A DNA stretch of 64,000 nucleotides from Agaricus subrufescens. Lineage: Eukaryota; Basidiomycota; Agaricomycetes; Agaricales; Agaricaceae. The DNA is taken from NCBI GenBank assembly GCA_029945375.1, contig CM057064.1, positions 1,860,001-1,924,000 of the forward strand. Reading direction: 5' to 3'. Position 1 is the first letter of the stretch, and each line of letters begins with the position of its first letter. The translations under genes were made by a program, and so were the position numbers. Below are positions 36,322 to 48,347 of the stretch, one piece after another. A model generated the notes under the pieces. It was not told the DNA's origin, searched no databases, and was given only the letters and a program-made list of their open reading frames with translations.

Positions 36322-38232
36322 CCTCTGGTGCCTGGCGGGTTATCATCACGTTTCTTACGGAGGATGATAAGATTTCATAAACATGTATTTCATAATATTC
36401 CTCAAAACAACGCCAACTTAAAACGCCTTTCTCTGCTAGACCCTCGTTTGGGGGATGTACAGACTGTAATGCTTGTCTATTACTGATCACTTTGTTGAAT
36501 GTTTTCCTGTTTCGCACCTCCCTTTGGCTACTTTCGAAATTTTTGTACAACTACTGAAGTAACACCGATCTGTGGACCCAGTAAAATATACCCGCTTAGT
36601 CTTAACCTATGTCATAATCTCTTCTGGGGTTTGTACGGCTTTGCCAACCATCATCTTTCATGAAAAAATACAATGACTTGTTTTTTTTTTCATATTAAAC
36701 GTCTCATGGCAACCTTAGTTCCACTCTCCTAACCCTGCGTACTAGGCAGCATGTTTCCTTCTGCCGACGCCACAAGTTTCAACTAGAATTTTGAACGCTT
36801 TCGTAGGATCTCGTGGTCAATTCATACATCAGCCGTTATTTTTCTTAGACTTGTTGTGTCCTTTAGACGTTGTCCAGTGTCGGAGATGAACGAGGTCCGA
36901 TGGTGCGAGCTCATTAATGTTTTCGAATACAAAGGGAATTCGACGAATTGGGAACAATTGTTGATCTGTGGGATAGAAATAGATGGGATAGCACCTACCT
37001 AATATGAAATGCCTCGTGTGTATAGCCGCGACGGACCTGGTTGATACAGGGAGAGCCCGTTGTGTCATTCTACTAGGTTCATCCTCATAGGTTCACCCTT
37101 GACCTCAGACTACAAATTAATTAAAAGGGTGAAAAATCGGGAATTTGTGGCGCCGAGAACGAAACGGAATAGGTTGTGGTGCTGGGAGTCGTCTCCAACA
37201 CATCAACTATCCCATCAACTTTTGGCTCAAGTAGGGTTGTGGGTAACTTGGGCGGAGGGAACTGGGAACTTTTTCGGGAAATTGAGTGGGGCTGAGTTAG
37301 TCAACTCGGTGGGGACAAATACATACCATACCACACGAGGTGCGGCAAACACGCCTTGTTGTGTCAAAGGGCATTGAACAAAAAAACCCACCCCTTCTTG
37401 ATTTCATAGAATACTGTAAAGATTCTAGCGCCGGGTCCGATTTGAGTCAGAATGCCCTGGCAAAAGGTTTCATGCTGTTTCCCACTGCACCAGTAGTAAA
37501 TTGAAGTTGGGAAGTTGGGCGCAGAAGCCTTGCTGGCTTGATATACCCTTGCACCGTTGCTGAAACTCTGGAACCCAAAAAAGTCGTGCCAAGTACGGTA
37601 CTACTTGAGCTACTTTGCGCTGCGGTGATAGGGAGCATACCAGTGTCACCGAGACTAAAGAGCCTCCAGCCTGAGGTCTTCAAGTTTAGACTCATTCGCG
37701 GTCGAAGATAAGCATCTACTTCACATGCCAAGGTTCTCTAGTAGATTGAGAGGCCGTACACTCAGGCTCAAGCGCATGATAAATTTAGAACAATTCCGTT
37801 CAATACACTTGGGTGTGTTAATGAAGCTTCCGAAAGGTCCACCATACGATATTCAACGATCGACAAGAGATTGGGCCAGTGCCGAGTACAACTTGACGTT
37901 TTGCACAGATGCCGACACTCTACATTTGAAGACCGCCATATAAGTACATGAAAAAGTAAGACGACAGGTAACGGGGTAACAACATCATAATTCGGGCTCC
38001 ATAACCGGAAAAGATCATAATGCAAATGCGTACAAAGGTTCGGCCCGTGGCGCGAGCATAGATTGATGCGAAGAAAAGGGGTCGAAGGTTAAAGGACTGC
38101 AGTCAGATATAAACTAGGCAAAAAAAAAAAGCAAAAAAAAAAAAAACTGAAGGGAAAAGAGAAGTCCAAACCGAGGCGGGGGTAATCGAAGGCACATGCC
38201 AGGGGTAAACAGACTGGAATGGGATATTCAAA
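36322..38232. other. Intergenic, 1.9 kb, mostly without recognised genes
   Basis: Between the Zn2Cys6 regulator and the stop of the CENP-B-type gene. It holds the small possible gene listed at 36829-37068 and paired A runs (about 38119-38147). Other open frames are short, lack ATG starts or family likeness. No transposon, RNA gene or repeat was recognised. Confidence 0.4.
36829..37068 (-). CDS. Possible small mitochondrially targeted protein, unknown
   Basis: An ATG-started frame of 79 codons. The first 22 residues, MTQRALPVSTRSVAAIHTRH, have Arg and Ser but no acidic residue, like a mitochondrial presequence. The rest includes IRRIPFVFENINELAPSDLV, HLRHWTTSKGHNKSKKN, with a basic tail. A GT..AG stretch of 33 nt inside is in phase, so it may or may not be spliced. 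I know no family for it. It could equally be a chance frame; the evidence is composition only. Confidence 0.33.
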   Translation of the reverse strand: MTQRALPVSTRSVAAIHTRHFILGRCYPIYFYPTDQQLFPIRRIPFVFENINELAPSDLVHLRHWTTSKGHNKSKKNNG

Positions 38233-39969
38233 TTACGATGATCTAGCAGAAGTCTTGAAGAAGACATGATGGAACATATCGTGAAGAGCCTGACGGTGTT
38301 CAGGCTTATAACCCAGGCCTTCCAAAGTGTCAACGTTAGAGTCCAGATAATGAGTCAGGGTGTGATACGCTCTCTCGGCTTCGTCCTTCCCTGGAACGCC
38401 TTTCGGTAACTCCTCTACGACTTCGACATCACCGGGATGCACTTCGAAAGGCATCGAATTGGTGAAGTCAGCCTGGGCGTGATGGTGTTGTAAGTATTGT
38501 TGGTCAGAGACGGCGTGTAGTACTTCGGACTCCCGGGCAGCTATCTGGGGATCCTCGAACTCAGGTTCCTCGGGTTTGGGCCTTCCATGCCATATGCCGC
38601 CTTTGACATGATGGCGGCGCTTAAAGTTCTCGATCCAACCGGCGCTGGCCTTGAAGCTCTCATCCTTATCCTTTCCCTTCTCTGAACCGATCGTACCGTA
38701 CTTCTTCCTGAGCTCGTCAGCAATTTCTAGCGCTTTCTTCTGGATCTTGGCATCCGTGATCGTTTCACCTCCGTCGCTTAACTCTTGTAGCCAAGATAAC
38801 ATCTCTTCCTCGAGTTTCGGATGTTTAGGAGGGCTGCGTCGGCGCATCAAAATTAAAATCCCGTATCGCGGAGATTATCACACTCACCGATGCCGTGGTG
38901 GTTCAGCGACACCATCTTCGATATTGAGCCACGTCTTTTTCTCTTTCAGGATTTTGCTAACTGTGCTCCGTTCGACGCCGAAACGCTGCGCAATTTCCTC
39001 TTGTTTTTGGTGAGCGTGATTTTGTTGATAGAGACAAATCTCTTTTCTCAACGCATTCGTGAGTTTGGCTTTCTTCGGTTTAGGGCGCGTAAGGGAGGGG
39101 TCTTGATCGGGTGAACCGCGGTGTACATCTGGTGTATCGTGGTGGCCTAAATCGGAGCGAGACGACACAGTACTGAGGGCTGGAGAAGGGGGGCGATGAT
39201 CGTAGGCATGAGAAGTGGTGGAGACCTGGGGATGGCTAGAGTACGGATGATCAAAGGAGGAGTATGACAAGAGGGAGTTCGGGGTTAAGGCAGTGGGCGT
39301 TAAAGGTCGATAAGACTGGTTTTGCATCATCAAAGGGACTGCTGAGGCAACATTCACTCCATAATGCTCATCTCTCGGGTATGCGGGTGATTGGGGTCGG
39401 GAATTCGGACTTGCATAGTTGGAATAGTGGCGCTAATGCCCGCCAGTGAGCAGAAGTGAAAACACGAGTAAGCAAATACATACCGGGCTCACAGCCGAGC
39501 TCGTCCTGGGATAAGGACTCTGTGCACTGTCTCGGCGTCTTTGACCCCGGTATTCCAGGCGTGACAGTCTGCCTGAAAGGATTCTTCCTTCGTGATCGAC
39601 GCCGGAGTCGACGTACGAGGAGGAATAGCAGTCATTCGACTGACTGTCCTGGGTACTCGGTAGAGTCTGGTCCTGGGGTGCAAGGGACTCTGGCTGGGCA
39701 GCGCGGGATGGAGATGGGATAGAAGATGCGGGTGAAGGATAGTTCTCGTGCGCTTGACGAGAATTGATTGTAGGGAACATCGCTGAAGAATCCACTTGTT
39801 CAAAGGAAGAGGAAGGGGCGCAGGTATAGGCTGTATTCCAAGAGGCGTCGCTCATGATGGTGCTCAAGTGACTGGTTTGTAGATGTGGTCGCCGGATCGA
39901 CTGCCTAGAACATGGCGAGTCGAAAGTAGGGGATTGAAAGGGATAGCTGTTCATTATTTTGGGGAGCAT
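38233..39969 (-). CDS. CENP-B-type helix-turn-helix DNA-binding protein without transposase domain
   Basis: Three exons. Exon 1 (start 39969; ATG 39954 is an alternative) is Ser/Pro-rich, like a disordered activation region. Exon 2 continues low-complexity sequence, then a pipsqueak-type HTH: LTNALRKEICLYQQNHAHQK, QEEIAQRFGVERSTVSKILK. Exon 3, joined through RHR / PPKHPKLEEEMLSWLQELSD, is the second, CENP-B-type HTH: KIQKKALEIADELRKKYG, FKASAGWIENFKRRHHVKGG. This is the DNA-binding half of pogo/Tigger transposases and CENP-B. No DDE catalytic domain follows; the protein ends about 95 residues later (HDMFHHVFFKTSARSS, stop at 38233). It is thus likely a domesticated transposase-derived DNA-binding or regulatory protein (inference). 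Confidence 0.82.
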
Positions 39970-42201
39970 TTCCAGTGAATGGGGGGAATGTGAACCTTTG
40001 AAGGGGCGGTAGACTTACGTAGATCGTACTCTGAGCCTTGAACTTATAAGCAACGAGGGAGAGAGGAAAAAACAAGTTCAAGTGTGGACACAGCCGGGCC
40101 TCATGGACAAGGAATTCACGCTCGAATTGGAAAGGAATGTTGCGTGCTATTTTTGTCTATGTTTTTTTGTCAGCCCCTTCACCCTCTGTTCCGCTCAGTG
40201 AATCCCTGCGTCGTCCACCGGCAGACTCAGAACGGTCTACACGACCGCTATATCGCGACATTGGGACAAATACTTCTCTTTCTGTTGACCCTCTGCGCAA
40301 TTGTGTTTCCCGATCGAACGAAGTATGAAATTGAAAAACCGACTGTGGGACGGAGCCGTCTCAAGTTGGAACTCGAACTATGTCATTTCATCGAGCCAAT
40401 GTAACACTATGGATGCATGCATGTTCTCGGTACTAATACTCGTTATGCACCCTCGGCATAAGCAACACGCGAAAGTAGGATGGTAATGGATTCTTCTTGC
40501 CCGGTGGAGTTGGGTTGATAGACATTTCGCCCTAAGCTTGACAACTCCGAACAGGGAGAAGAAGATCACAGTATACCTAATAAAAATGGTTCTGAACGTT
40601 TCATCAGTAGAAAGCGTGGAAAAGGAATATACAAGGAGGCCTCCAGCTTCTTAGTTTGGCTTCTTTATCGGCACCAGGTCGATCTGTGTAAACGCCAATG
40701 TATCGCCATGACGTGTCTGTATGATCAGAACATGCCTGCCCTTAGTGGCCTTGCACGACCCGGTTTCGCGGGGGAAGGTCTGACGGAATCAAAGTCTATT
40801 CCAGCCTTCATAGGGGTCACAAGAATGGACCAGATCTTGCCACCTCCACATCTCATGAACCAAGTCATCATTCATGTCACTGCCATCTGGGTATGAACTG
40901 AGTTACACCCACCCAATTGACCTAATACCATTTTGCGAGACTGTCTTCATCAAAATCGCCCCTGCCCGGACAAAAGTCTTGCGCGTTGAAGTCATTTCGA
41001 TCCATCACACGATTGAGCTATGCCACGATCGTTAATGCCTCCTCGTGTCCGTAGTGTTATGGGTGCTGAAACTGATGCCAGTTCGGAATAAATAGAGACA
41101 CGCCGACGGAACGAAGGGACGTGGCACGGTCGACTTTGTCGTGGATAATCCATGCCTTCCTGCATTGATCATTTTAGTGGAGCTTGTTACTTGGGCTGTT
41201 TAGAATGGTAGTCCCAAATGGATAGTCGACCTAGGGATATTTGCGTCCACGAGCCCCGCCGAACAGTGCAAATGAGAAGCACTCCAAAAAGGGCCCGATG
41301 AACTGTTGTGGTCCTGGAGGTACGACTTAACGATCTATGTAAATATGACTGGTCTCCGCTACGCACCTTTCTGATTGGAAAGGAACTTACGACCCTCCAA
41401 ATGATGGCCGGTGGATATCGGTAGTTCGAGAGCCTTCCTAATTTCGCCAAAGTCGCGTTGAGAAAACAAGAAAATCCTCGATGATACTGAGTCAGATTCA
41501 AGGCGAGAGACCCAAGGCAATCGAATCGAGGTGGTTGGTATCGAATAGGGTCCAATTTGCATATCATGAAGACTGGCTTGGTTCACTAGAGACACCAGTA
41601 CCACGGACCACTGCTATGATGGTCGCGTACCAGCTCGAGATAAAGATGGAGATGATAGCTATGGTAGTGGTCCGGATATTCAGTTCGGGAATTGACGGGT
41701 CTGGGATTTCCCTATCGAACTCGGGTGAGCGGAACATATCGATCGGGGATGCAGTTTGGAGAAAAGAACAGCTTGTTCTGTACCACAGCCATTCTGCAAA
41801 CACTGTATCTCCAACCCCGGGAGTCGGGATCAAGTTCCCGGGAGATGTCTTGGGACATTTATGGGTGCACGTGCACTACGTGCTCCACGGTCGGGGGCTG
41901 ATGAGTGATGGCATGAAGACAAGATTCAGAGTCCAGAATATTGGCCAGCTCTCCGGACGGGCTGAAAACGAAGCTGAAGCATCAGTTCCGGATGTGCGGA
42001 AGGCGTCAAGGCACGGCGCTGATCGCTTGCCAAATATGTCGCCTCGGACCAAGTACCGACACTGATCCCGCCGCTGACTGAGTATGGCCGTCAGTCTCAG
42101 CTCCTGTGTATTCGGATCGAATGACTCATGGATCGGGCGGTCTCGGAAGCGCCATTCGAATATAACAGCCTCATCCGTCTCGTATCGGGCGCTACATCAA
42201 G
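39970..42201. other. 2.2 kb region upstream of AOX
   Basis: Between the start of the CENP-B-type gene and the start of alternative oxidase. It should hold both promoters. The minus-strand part 40651-41160 contains protein-like frames (listed separately). A plus-strand open frame of 194 codons (41481-42065) opposes part of it and shows no domain. No known transposon or RNA gene recognised. Confidence 0.35.
40651..41160 (-). pseudogene. Exon-like stretches of an unrecognised gene, possibly decayed
   Basis: Read on the minus strand, one frame just after an AG at about 41161 gives KAWIIHDKVDRATSLRSVGV, SLFIPNWHQFQHP, then in the same frame HYGHEEALTIVA and LNRVMDRNDFNAQDFCPGRG, DFDEDSLAKWY, interrupted by stops at 41057-41059, 41018-41020 and 40922-40924. 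Other frames further on give NDDLVHEMWRWQDLVHSCDP and YEGWN, and a last piece TFPRETGSCKATKGRHVLII, QTRHGDTLAFTQIDLVPIKK ending at TAA 40651-40653. The residue pattern (W, D, G, C rich, secreted-like) looks like real protein. Either I miss small introns or the gene is broken. I do not recognise the family. Confidence 0.35.
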
Positions 42202-43936
42202 ATGCTTCGAACTACTTGCTCAGTTTGCCCTTCTATCGCGCGTCACACAGCGTTCCCCTTGCGGTATGCTGGTGCTGCGTCAACCCTCTCCTATCTTCCT
42301 CCCCGAATCCTCTCCGTACCGGCTTGCCGTCGAACTCTGCTGACCTCCAGCAGCGATAAGGAAACTACTTCAAATGGTTCTGCGGCCCAGAAACATGCCC
42401 CGGAACGACGCAATAGTGCGCTCCGCTGATTATTCCAGTTAACCTCCCACCGACAAAGATTCAAGTTGCGTCTACGAGCTCGGCCGAAGGATCCCCAGGA
42501 TCGTCAGAGCTCACAAAGCAAAGTGCTGCCACCACCATTCCAACAATGGTTCGTGGTGACTGGGTGCTATTCCATCCCGTTTACACCCCAGGTGAAGTCA
42601 AGGCCGTAAAGGTAAGGTTCTACCCGACTGTTTTTATCAACCCTAAAGTCTATCTCCAGGTGCTTCATAGAGAGAGGCGGAGCTTCTCTGATTCGGTTGC
42701 CTATGGTCTTGTGAAGCTCGCTCGGGTCATATTCGACAAAGTTTCCGGATATAAACATATGAAGACACCGCCGGATCCCAACATGTCAATCTACGAGCTT
42801 CGCAAGGCTGGCTATCTACTGGACGACAAGGCTTGGTTAAGTGTAAGTTATGTTTCATCATATACCCGGGTTCCAGTTCTAATTAAGCACCTTGGGCAGA
42901 GAATACTCTTTTTAGAAAGTATTGCTGGTGTACCTGGTATGGTCGCTGCTACTCTCCGCCATCTGACGAGTCTTCGCCTCTTGGTACGTTTCACTGCTCC
43001 ATGAACCTATGTCTCATAGAGACTGAATCATTTTCCCAGCGTCGTGACGGTGGCTGGTTAGTCATCTGGTAGATCTCTGTAGGGTTTTGGCTCACGGTAT
43101 CTTAGGATACATACCTGTCTTGAGGAGGCCGAAAATGAGAGGATGCATCTCATGTGAGTCTCATAGCCTCGACGTGTCTGACCATCCGCTGAATCTGTCT
43201 GCCAGGACGTTCATGGCTCTGAAAAACCCATCAATGTTCTTCAGGGCCCTGATTCTTGGAGCGCAGGGCGTTTTCTACAATCTCTTTTGTATGTCCATTT
43301 CCGGTTTCACCGCCTTTTCATTCGTGCATACTTAACTTGCCACGCAGTTGTTTCGTACCTTATCTCACCTCGTATCTGCCATCGGTTCGTTGGGTATCTC
43401 GAGGAGGAAGCAGTTTATACCTAGTAAGCTGGTTTGTGTCTTCACCTAAATAAATCTCACTCGCCATCAGTACGCATTGCATTGCAGATCTCGAAGCCGG
43501 CCGCATTCCCGAGTGGTGCGTTATTCTTAGCAATCTCCTTGTGGGATAAAATTCACATTGCTATATGTTTCCAGGTCCGACATGCCTGCTCCTCAGATTG
43601 CCATTGACTATTGGCGGCTCCCCAAGGACGCAAAGTTACTGGATGTTATTTATGCCGTAAGATCTGATGAAACTACCCATCGTTTCGTCAACCATAGTTT
43701 CGCCAATCTCAACCCGAAGACCGATGTCAATCCCTTTGCCCTTCGGGAGCCGGATATGCATGTTAAGGGTGGCAGGATTGAGTGAGTTGATTTCTGTAGT
43801 TTATGGCATGTGCATTTCCTGATTCGGCAATCTCAGGTTCGAGCGGCAGGAAAGCGAGGACTATGCGAGGGCCTCTCACGAGATGATGGAGGAACGCCTC
43901 GAGACCACGAAGAAAGCCGAGGACCACACCTCGTAG
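42202..43936 (+). CDS. AOX1: Alternative oxidase, mitochondrial
   Basis: Cyanide-resistant ubiquinol oxidase of the mitochondrial inner membrane, bypassing complexes III and IV. The start at 42202 gives [20 protein letters not shown], a basic presequence. After an intron come [39 protein letters not shown], then [20 protein letters not shown]. Next is [19 protein letters not shown] with the ERMH ligand motif, then [20 protein letters not shown] and [20 protein letters not shown]. The final motif is [18 protein letters not shown]. The diiron ligands are present: LESIAG Glu, ERMH Glu/His, LEEEAV Glu, and DE..H Glu/His. It ends at TAG 43934-43936. About eight introns, with phases consistent. It lies 154 bp upstream of the SPO71-like gene on the same strand. 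Confidence 0.95.
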
Positions 43937-44090
43937 TGCGCTGTATCATATTCTTATTGTAGATGTAGACTAGTCGCGTAATGGCAACACCACCTCTGCC
44001 TGGAAAGACTCACGTGGCCACTTGGTTAGACCTCCTCATGACGTCGCAGTACAGCATGCTTAGCTCCATCGCTTCCACGCCTTGCGGTCC

Positions 44091-47000
44091 ATGAATGCCT
44101 CTCAGGCCTCTCTGCTTCGAAATGGCGAGCCCTCGAGCTCTGACGAATCCCGTCCTGCACTCCATTGTCACCGGCGGATTTTCATAGGACCTCTTCCCGA
44201 AAAACTCCTTTCCCAAACTGAGGCTTATGCCCGGAAGCGCCATCACAAAGACATTTTTCTAGGGAGGACGTCGACACCACCAGACGGTCCATCGAATAGT
44301 GTTGGCCATATATCCCAGATCATCAAGGACCACGCTTATGAATTCTTTGTTCGCGAAGGTGGAAAGCGAGAGGATTGGAATGCGGAGGAGGAAAGGAGTA
44401 AGACCGAGGCTCTGCTTCGTAGATGGCACCAAAGCGAATGGGGTACCATTTGGCATCGTAGGAAACAACGTCAAGGCGAAACTCGAGGCGCACCCTACAG
44501 TCGGTGGGTTGGTGGGAGTTTTGAAGTTGGAGACCTGTTTGACGTCAACGTGCTGGATGACGCCCCGTCGGTGGATATGTCTGCACAAGAGGAGCCTGTA
44601 TTCGATATTCCTGCCAGCCCGCGAGGTCCACAGAATGGGAACGGGAAAAGCGATGCTCTATTCAAGACAGACAGCCTATTTATGACCGCTTCATCCGGTC
44701 CTCGACAAGTTCCGTCTTCCCCGGAATCAAGCATGAAAGTTCTTAGTCCTGCTACTTCTCATACAGGGCTTTTGGATCGGTCGCCTCTGTTGAAGAGTAC
44801 GTCCTCGTTGGATCTTGGGCGTACACAAGGCACGGGAGCTCATTTGAGCAGAATATCTAAGGCGAAGGGCCCGAAACGAGTTCGTTACAACGAAGAATCT
44901 CAAGAGATCTTGTCCCCTCATCCTGCACCTCCCACAGAGGTTCTTGGTAGAACTTCAGAGACTGTAGATGCTAATACAAGCGCCGCGGCGACCGTGTCTT
45001 TTGCTCCTGGTACACAACTAGCAGACGCCCTTACTAACAAGGCTGATGTGATACTCAGAGGTATGTGTATCAAAATATCTTTTGTCTGGTACCAAGCCAC
45101 ATTTTATTAGATAGGATGTTCGTGAAAATTAGCTCCACCAAGGCTCAGAATCTGAGTCCTGTCTTCGACGAGTCAATCCATCGCACCACGCGCGACCTGG
45201 ATTATGAGGACTGGGGCGAATATATGGTTGCCTGGCGGAAAGATCTGATAGAGATTTACGAAGACTATGTGAGTACGGCTGAATATCGGGTGTACTGAAA
45301 TTATTAAAAGAAAACCCTACCAGACTACTTCACTGCATGAGTGGGCAGTCGGGCACAAGCATCTTGCCTACGTTATTCCGTTAAAATGTGAAAGGACGCA
45401 TTTGTCACTATACTCCTTTGTCGATATGACGTTTTGTATCACTTGTCCACCGATGCGTAAATCTATGCACCCGAAGAAACCCAAGTGGCACTTTACCAAA
45501 CTCGATGGCACTAACGTCTATATTTTCAAGAACAAGAGTCGGTCCAGGACTTACGATTGGGTGTGGCAATTATGGTGAGTTTTCTATGATGTAATGCATA
45601 ATTGATATTGACGACACATCGAAAGGCGATATATGGGTGGCACAGTCCCAAGAACCGTAGACATTCAGAACCCACACCTCGGGTCAAAGGTTGCCTTCGA
45701 GCTTCCTAACCTCGATTTGATGGATCATAAAACAGCCATCAGAATGTTCAGCGGGCGTAACATTATCGCCTTGTGCATCAAATCCATGAAGCCCATTCCC
45801 GGATGGAGCAACTTTATTGAACACGAGAAGAAGAAAGGGAGGACGTTACAACTTGCTTGGAGATCTGAAACTCATGTGGATTGGGTTTGGGAAGACCAAG
45901 TTAGTGAAGATGGACATCGAGAATGGACGGTTCTGTTCGGACTCGCCCTAAAGAGTGTAAGTTTAACGTCAGTGTCTTACAATAGTGACTGCTTCTGATA
46001 GCATCCGCAGTCTCCACGAGCGCCTGTCCTTGAGCTTCGTGTGGCAGAACATTTCCCCACTTGTCTGTATCTCAAGGATGGCACACCTCTGAAGCAGCCA
46101 CCCGAGATCGAGGGTTATGTCAACCGAATCAGGCCCAACACACAAACGAAGCAATCGTTGTACCTTGCTTCTCACAATGGTTACCTCTTCACGATTTTGC
46201 CTCAACAAGCACAACCACCCTCGCCACCTGGCTCTGCTTTATTGTTGGATAATTTAGAGGAATACAAGCAACGGACAAGAAGGGTGGAGTTGGAAAGGGG
46301 GATATATCAGGTTATGCACGCACATGCCGCCTTTGATCTGCGTAGCGTTGTCGCTGTTAGGAGAGCCTTCCAAATAACGCCGCAACATCGCCACGATCAG
46401 ATGGACGGCGAGAACATTCTTAGTGTTTGGGCTAGAGTGAGTGAAACGAGCCGCAGCGACGATGAAGATGAGGGCGGAGAGGAGGGCTTAAACGCAGCTG
46501 CCGACAAGCTCCATCTCAGAATGAAACGATCGTTTGAGTTGTTACTCACCAATGGACACGTAGTGCGTTTCGAAGTAAGTGACTGTCGTCCTGGGGCTGT
46601 TTTTAGTAACTGGACTCACGTTTGATTTGTTGTGCAGGTTCACTCTCGCCGCGTGGCAATTGAATGGGCGGACAGGTTGCATGCCCTTGTCGAATACTGG
46701 AAACATCGGAATAGAGTGAGTGCGAAAGAGGAGATCGATCTTGGGCAGGCCACGCATCCGCGCGTGACACCCCAAACGAGGGTCTACGATGAAGATGAAG
46801 CGCCTTCGGAAAATCCTCATCTCTCAGCCCATTACCCTGCTTTGGACAGATTGTTCAATTGGTGTATTATCGATGGATGTCGGCCGATCACTAAAGCAGG
46901 GAGAGTCTACATGCGTAAAGGTCTCCGCGGACAATTCAAGTATGGTTCATTTTGCACTGCGTCCTAAACAGGGACTGATCGAGAACTCTTAAAGACTTGT

Positions 47001-47502
47001 GCAGATGTATTTGGTGAATGGACATTTGGTCCCGTTCCGTATTGGTTCCGGAAATGCCCTACATTCGGCTATGCGAAAGAAGATCAACCTCTTGGACGCA
47101 TATGTGTCTTCTGGGTACCTTGCAGCGCTCACTTTGCCCAAGGGACAATATTCCCCAAATGCACAGATAGTAGCGCGGCGGTACGAAGATGGGCTCGAAG
47201 CGAGTGATCGAGAAGAAGACATGCTGATTGTGATACGGTATCGCAAAAATACGCCAGAGCTACCTGAACGACCTGGTATAGCTCTTGTGCCAAATTCGAA
47301 GACCAGTAACAGCAATCCAGGAAATCAATGGATTCCCTCATTGTCGGAGCCACATAAGCTTCTTGTATTAAGGACTCGCAGCAAGATAGAACGTGATGCA
47401 TGGTGCTGGGCATTGAATACCGAGATCGAGAAACTAACAAGGAGACAGACGGAGAGAGAAGAGAAGCTACGACACACAGGAAATCTGCGGAAGCTTGATT
47501 GA
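44091..47502 (+). CDS. SPO71-like protein with PH domains
   Basis: Resembles yeast Spo71 / fission yeast Mug56, tandem-PH proteins that shape the prospore membrane in meiosis. The start at 44091 gives MNASQASLLRNGEPSSSDES. The first long exon has a conserved block, RRIFIGPLPEKLLSQTEAYA, GHISQIIKDHAYEFFVREGG, WGTIWHRRKQRQG, then a disordered region. The Spo7/Mug56 N-terminal PH-like part follows: DWGEYMVAWRKDLIEIYEDY, KWHFTKLDGTNVYIFKNKSR, YDWVWQLWRYMGGTVP. Later PH-type segments are FELLLTNGHVVRFEVHSRRV and LVLRTRSKIERDAWCWALNT (tryptophan helix). It ends GNLRKLD at 47500-47502. About eight exons and over 1,000 residues. A role in sporulation is inferred from family; in mushrooms it is not known to me. 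Confidence 0.8.
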
Positions 47503-47608
47503 AGCATCATTTACTTTCGGAATTTGAGGGACTTTTTTAATCTAGTTTGCGTTATATGATAGAGATGTACTATTAATGAAATGGGACTTGTAGGGGAACG
47601 AGTATGGA

Positions 47609-48213
47609 TCATTTTTTGGGTTTCTTGACGCTACGGGGACATTAGCTGGTGGACTGGAGTATCCAGGAAAGGATTGCGTACCCATATCTGCTACGAGCAG
47701 TTACACGTCCGACAACACCATTGAAGTCTAACGCCCCGCGTACAACCTTGTAGCTACGCGAGTTGAAAGTGGGGTTAGATATATTGCAACAACCGATCAA
47801 ATGGCTACATACGCAACACCAGGCAAATCTTTTGTGTTACCACCCCTTACGAGGACTACACTGTGTTCCTGAAGGTTGTGCCCTTCACCAGGAATATAGG
47901 CCATCACAGTATTCCCATTAGCTAGCTTGACACGAGCGACTTTACGCTTAGCCGAGTTGGGTTTCTTGGGTTTTGCAACGATCATTTGGGTACAGACACC
48001 TTTACTCTGAGGGCAGATATTGAGAGCAGGAGAATGGGTCTTGGAAGCCTTCTTAGGTTTTTTGCGACGCATTGCTTGGTTCATTGTGACCCATGTGGAA
48101 GGGGTCGCATGAAACGAGCGACAGGACTGGACAGTGGGGAGTATTGAGGGTTGCGGGGGTGGCACCCATCGCAGGGCGGGGCGAGCAAGGGCCCGGAGGC
48201 TTGCTGAGAACAT
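47609..48213 (-). CDS. MRPS12: Mitochondrial small-subunit ribosomal protein uS12m
   Basis: Decoding-centre protein of the mitoribosome small subunit. The start at 48213 gives [20 protein letters not shown], a presequence; an upstream in-frame ATG at 48324 is possible but lies in the promoter of NSE2. The S12 core follows: [104 protein letters not shown] and [10 protein letters not shown] are the classic motifs. Here GVAY replaces the usual GVRY. A last intron after RYG leads to a small exon VKKPKK and TGA 47609-47611, giving the family's usual C-terminus; without that splice the frame would run on 14 residues. Three exons. Confidence 0.93.
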
Positions 48214-48347
48214 GAGCTGGATACACGACTTTGAGTAGGGGAATCCGGAAACAGGAACTGTGTTTGGTTCACATGCCTGTGGCAAACATGCAGTAAGACG
48301 CGTCGGTGGCTGTGACCGATTCATTAAGGATCGCGTTTTATTCCCTC
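48214..48347. promoter_or_regulatory. Shared promoter, uS12m / NSE2
   Basis: 134 bp between the chosen divergent start codons. GC-mixed, no clear TATA box. Confidence 0.45.

Noticed and set aside
41481..42065. 194-codon plus-strand frame upstream of AOX
   Set aside because: No recognisable domain; the minus strand of part of this region looks more protein-like.
48214..48324. Start of uS12m at 48324
   Set aside because: It would run into the divergent NSE2 5' end; the Met at 48213 is followed directly by a typical presequence.
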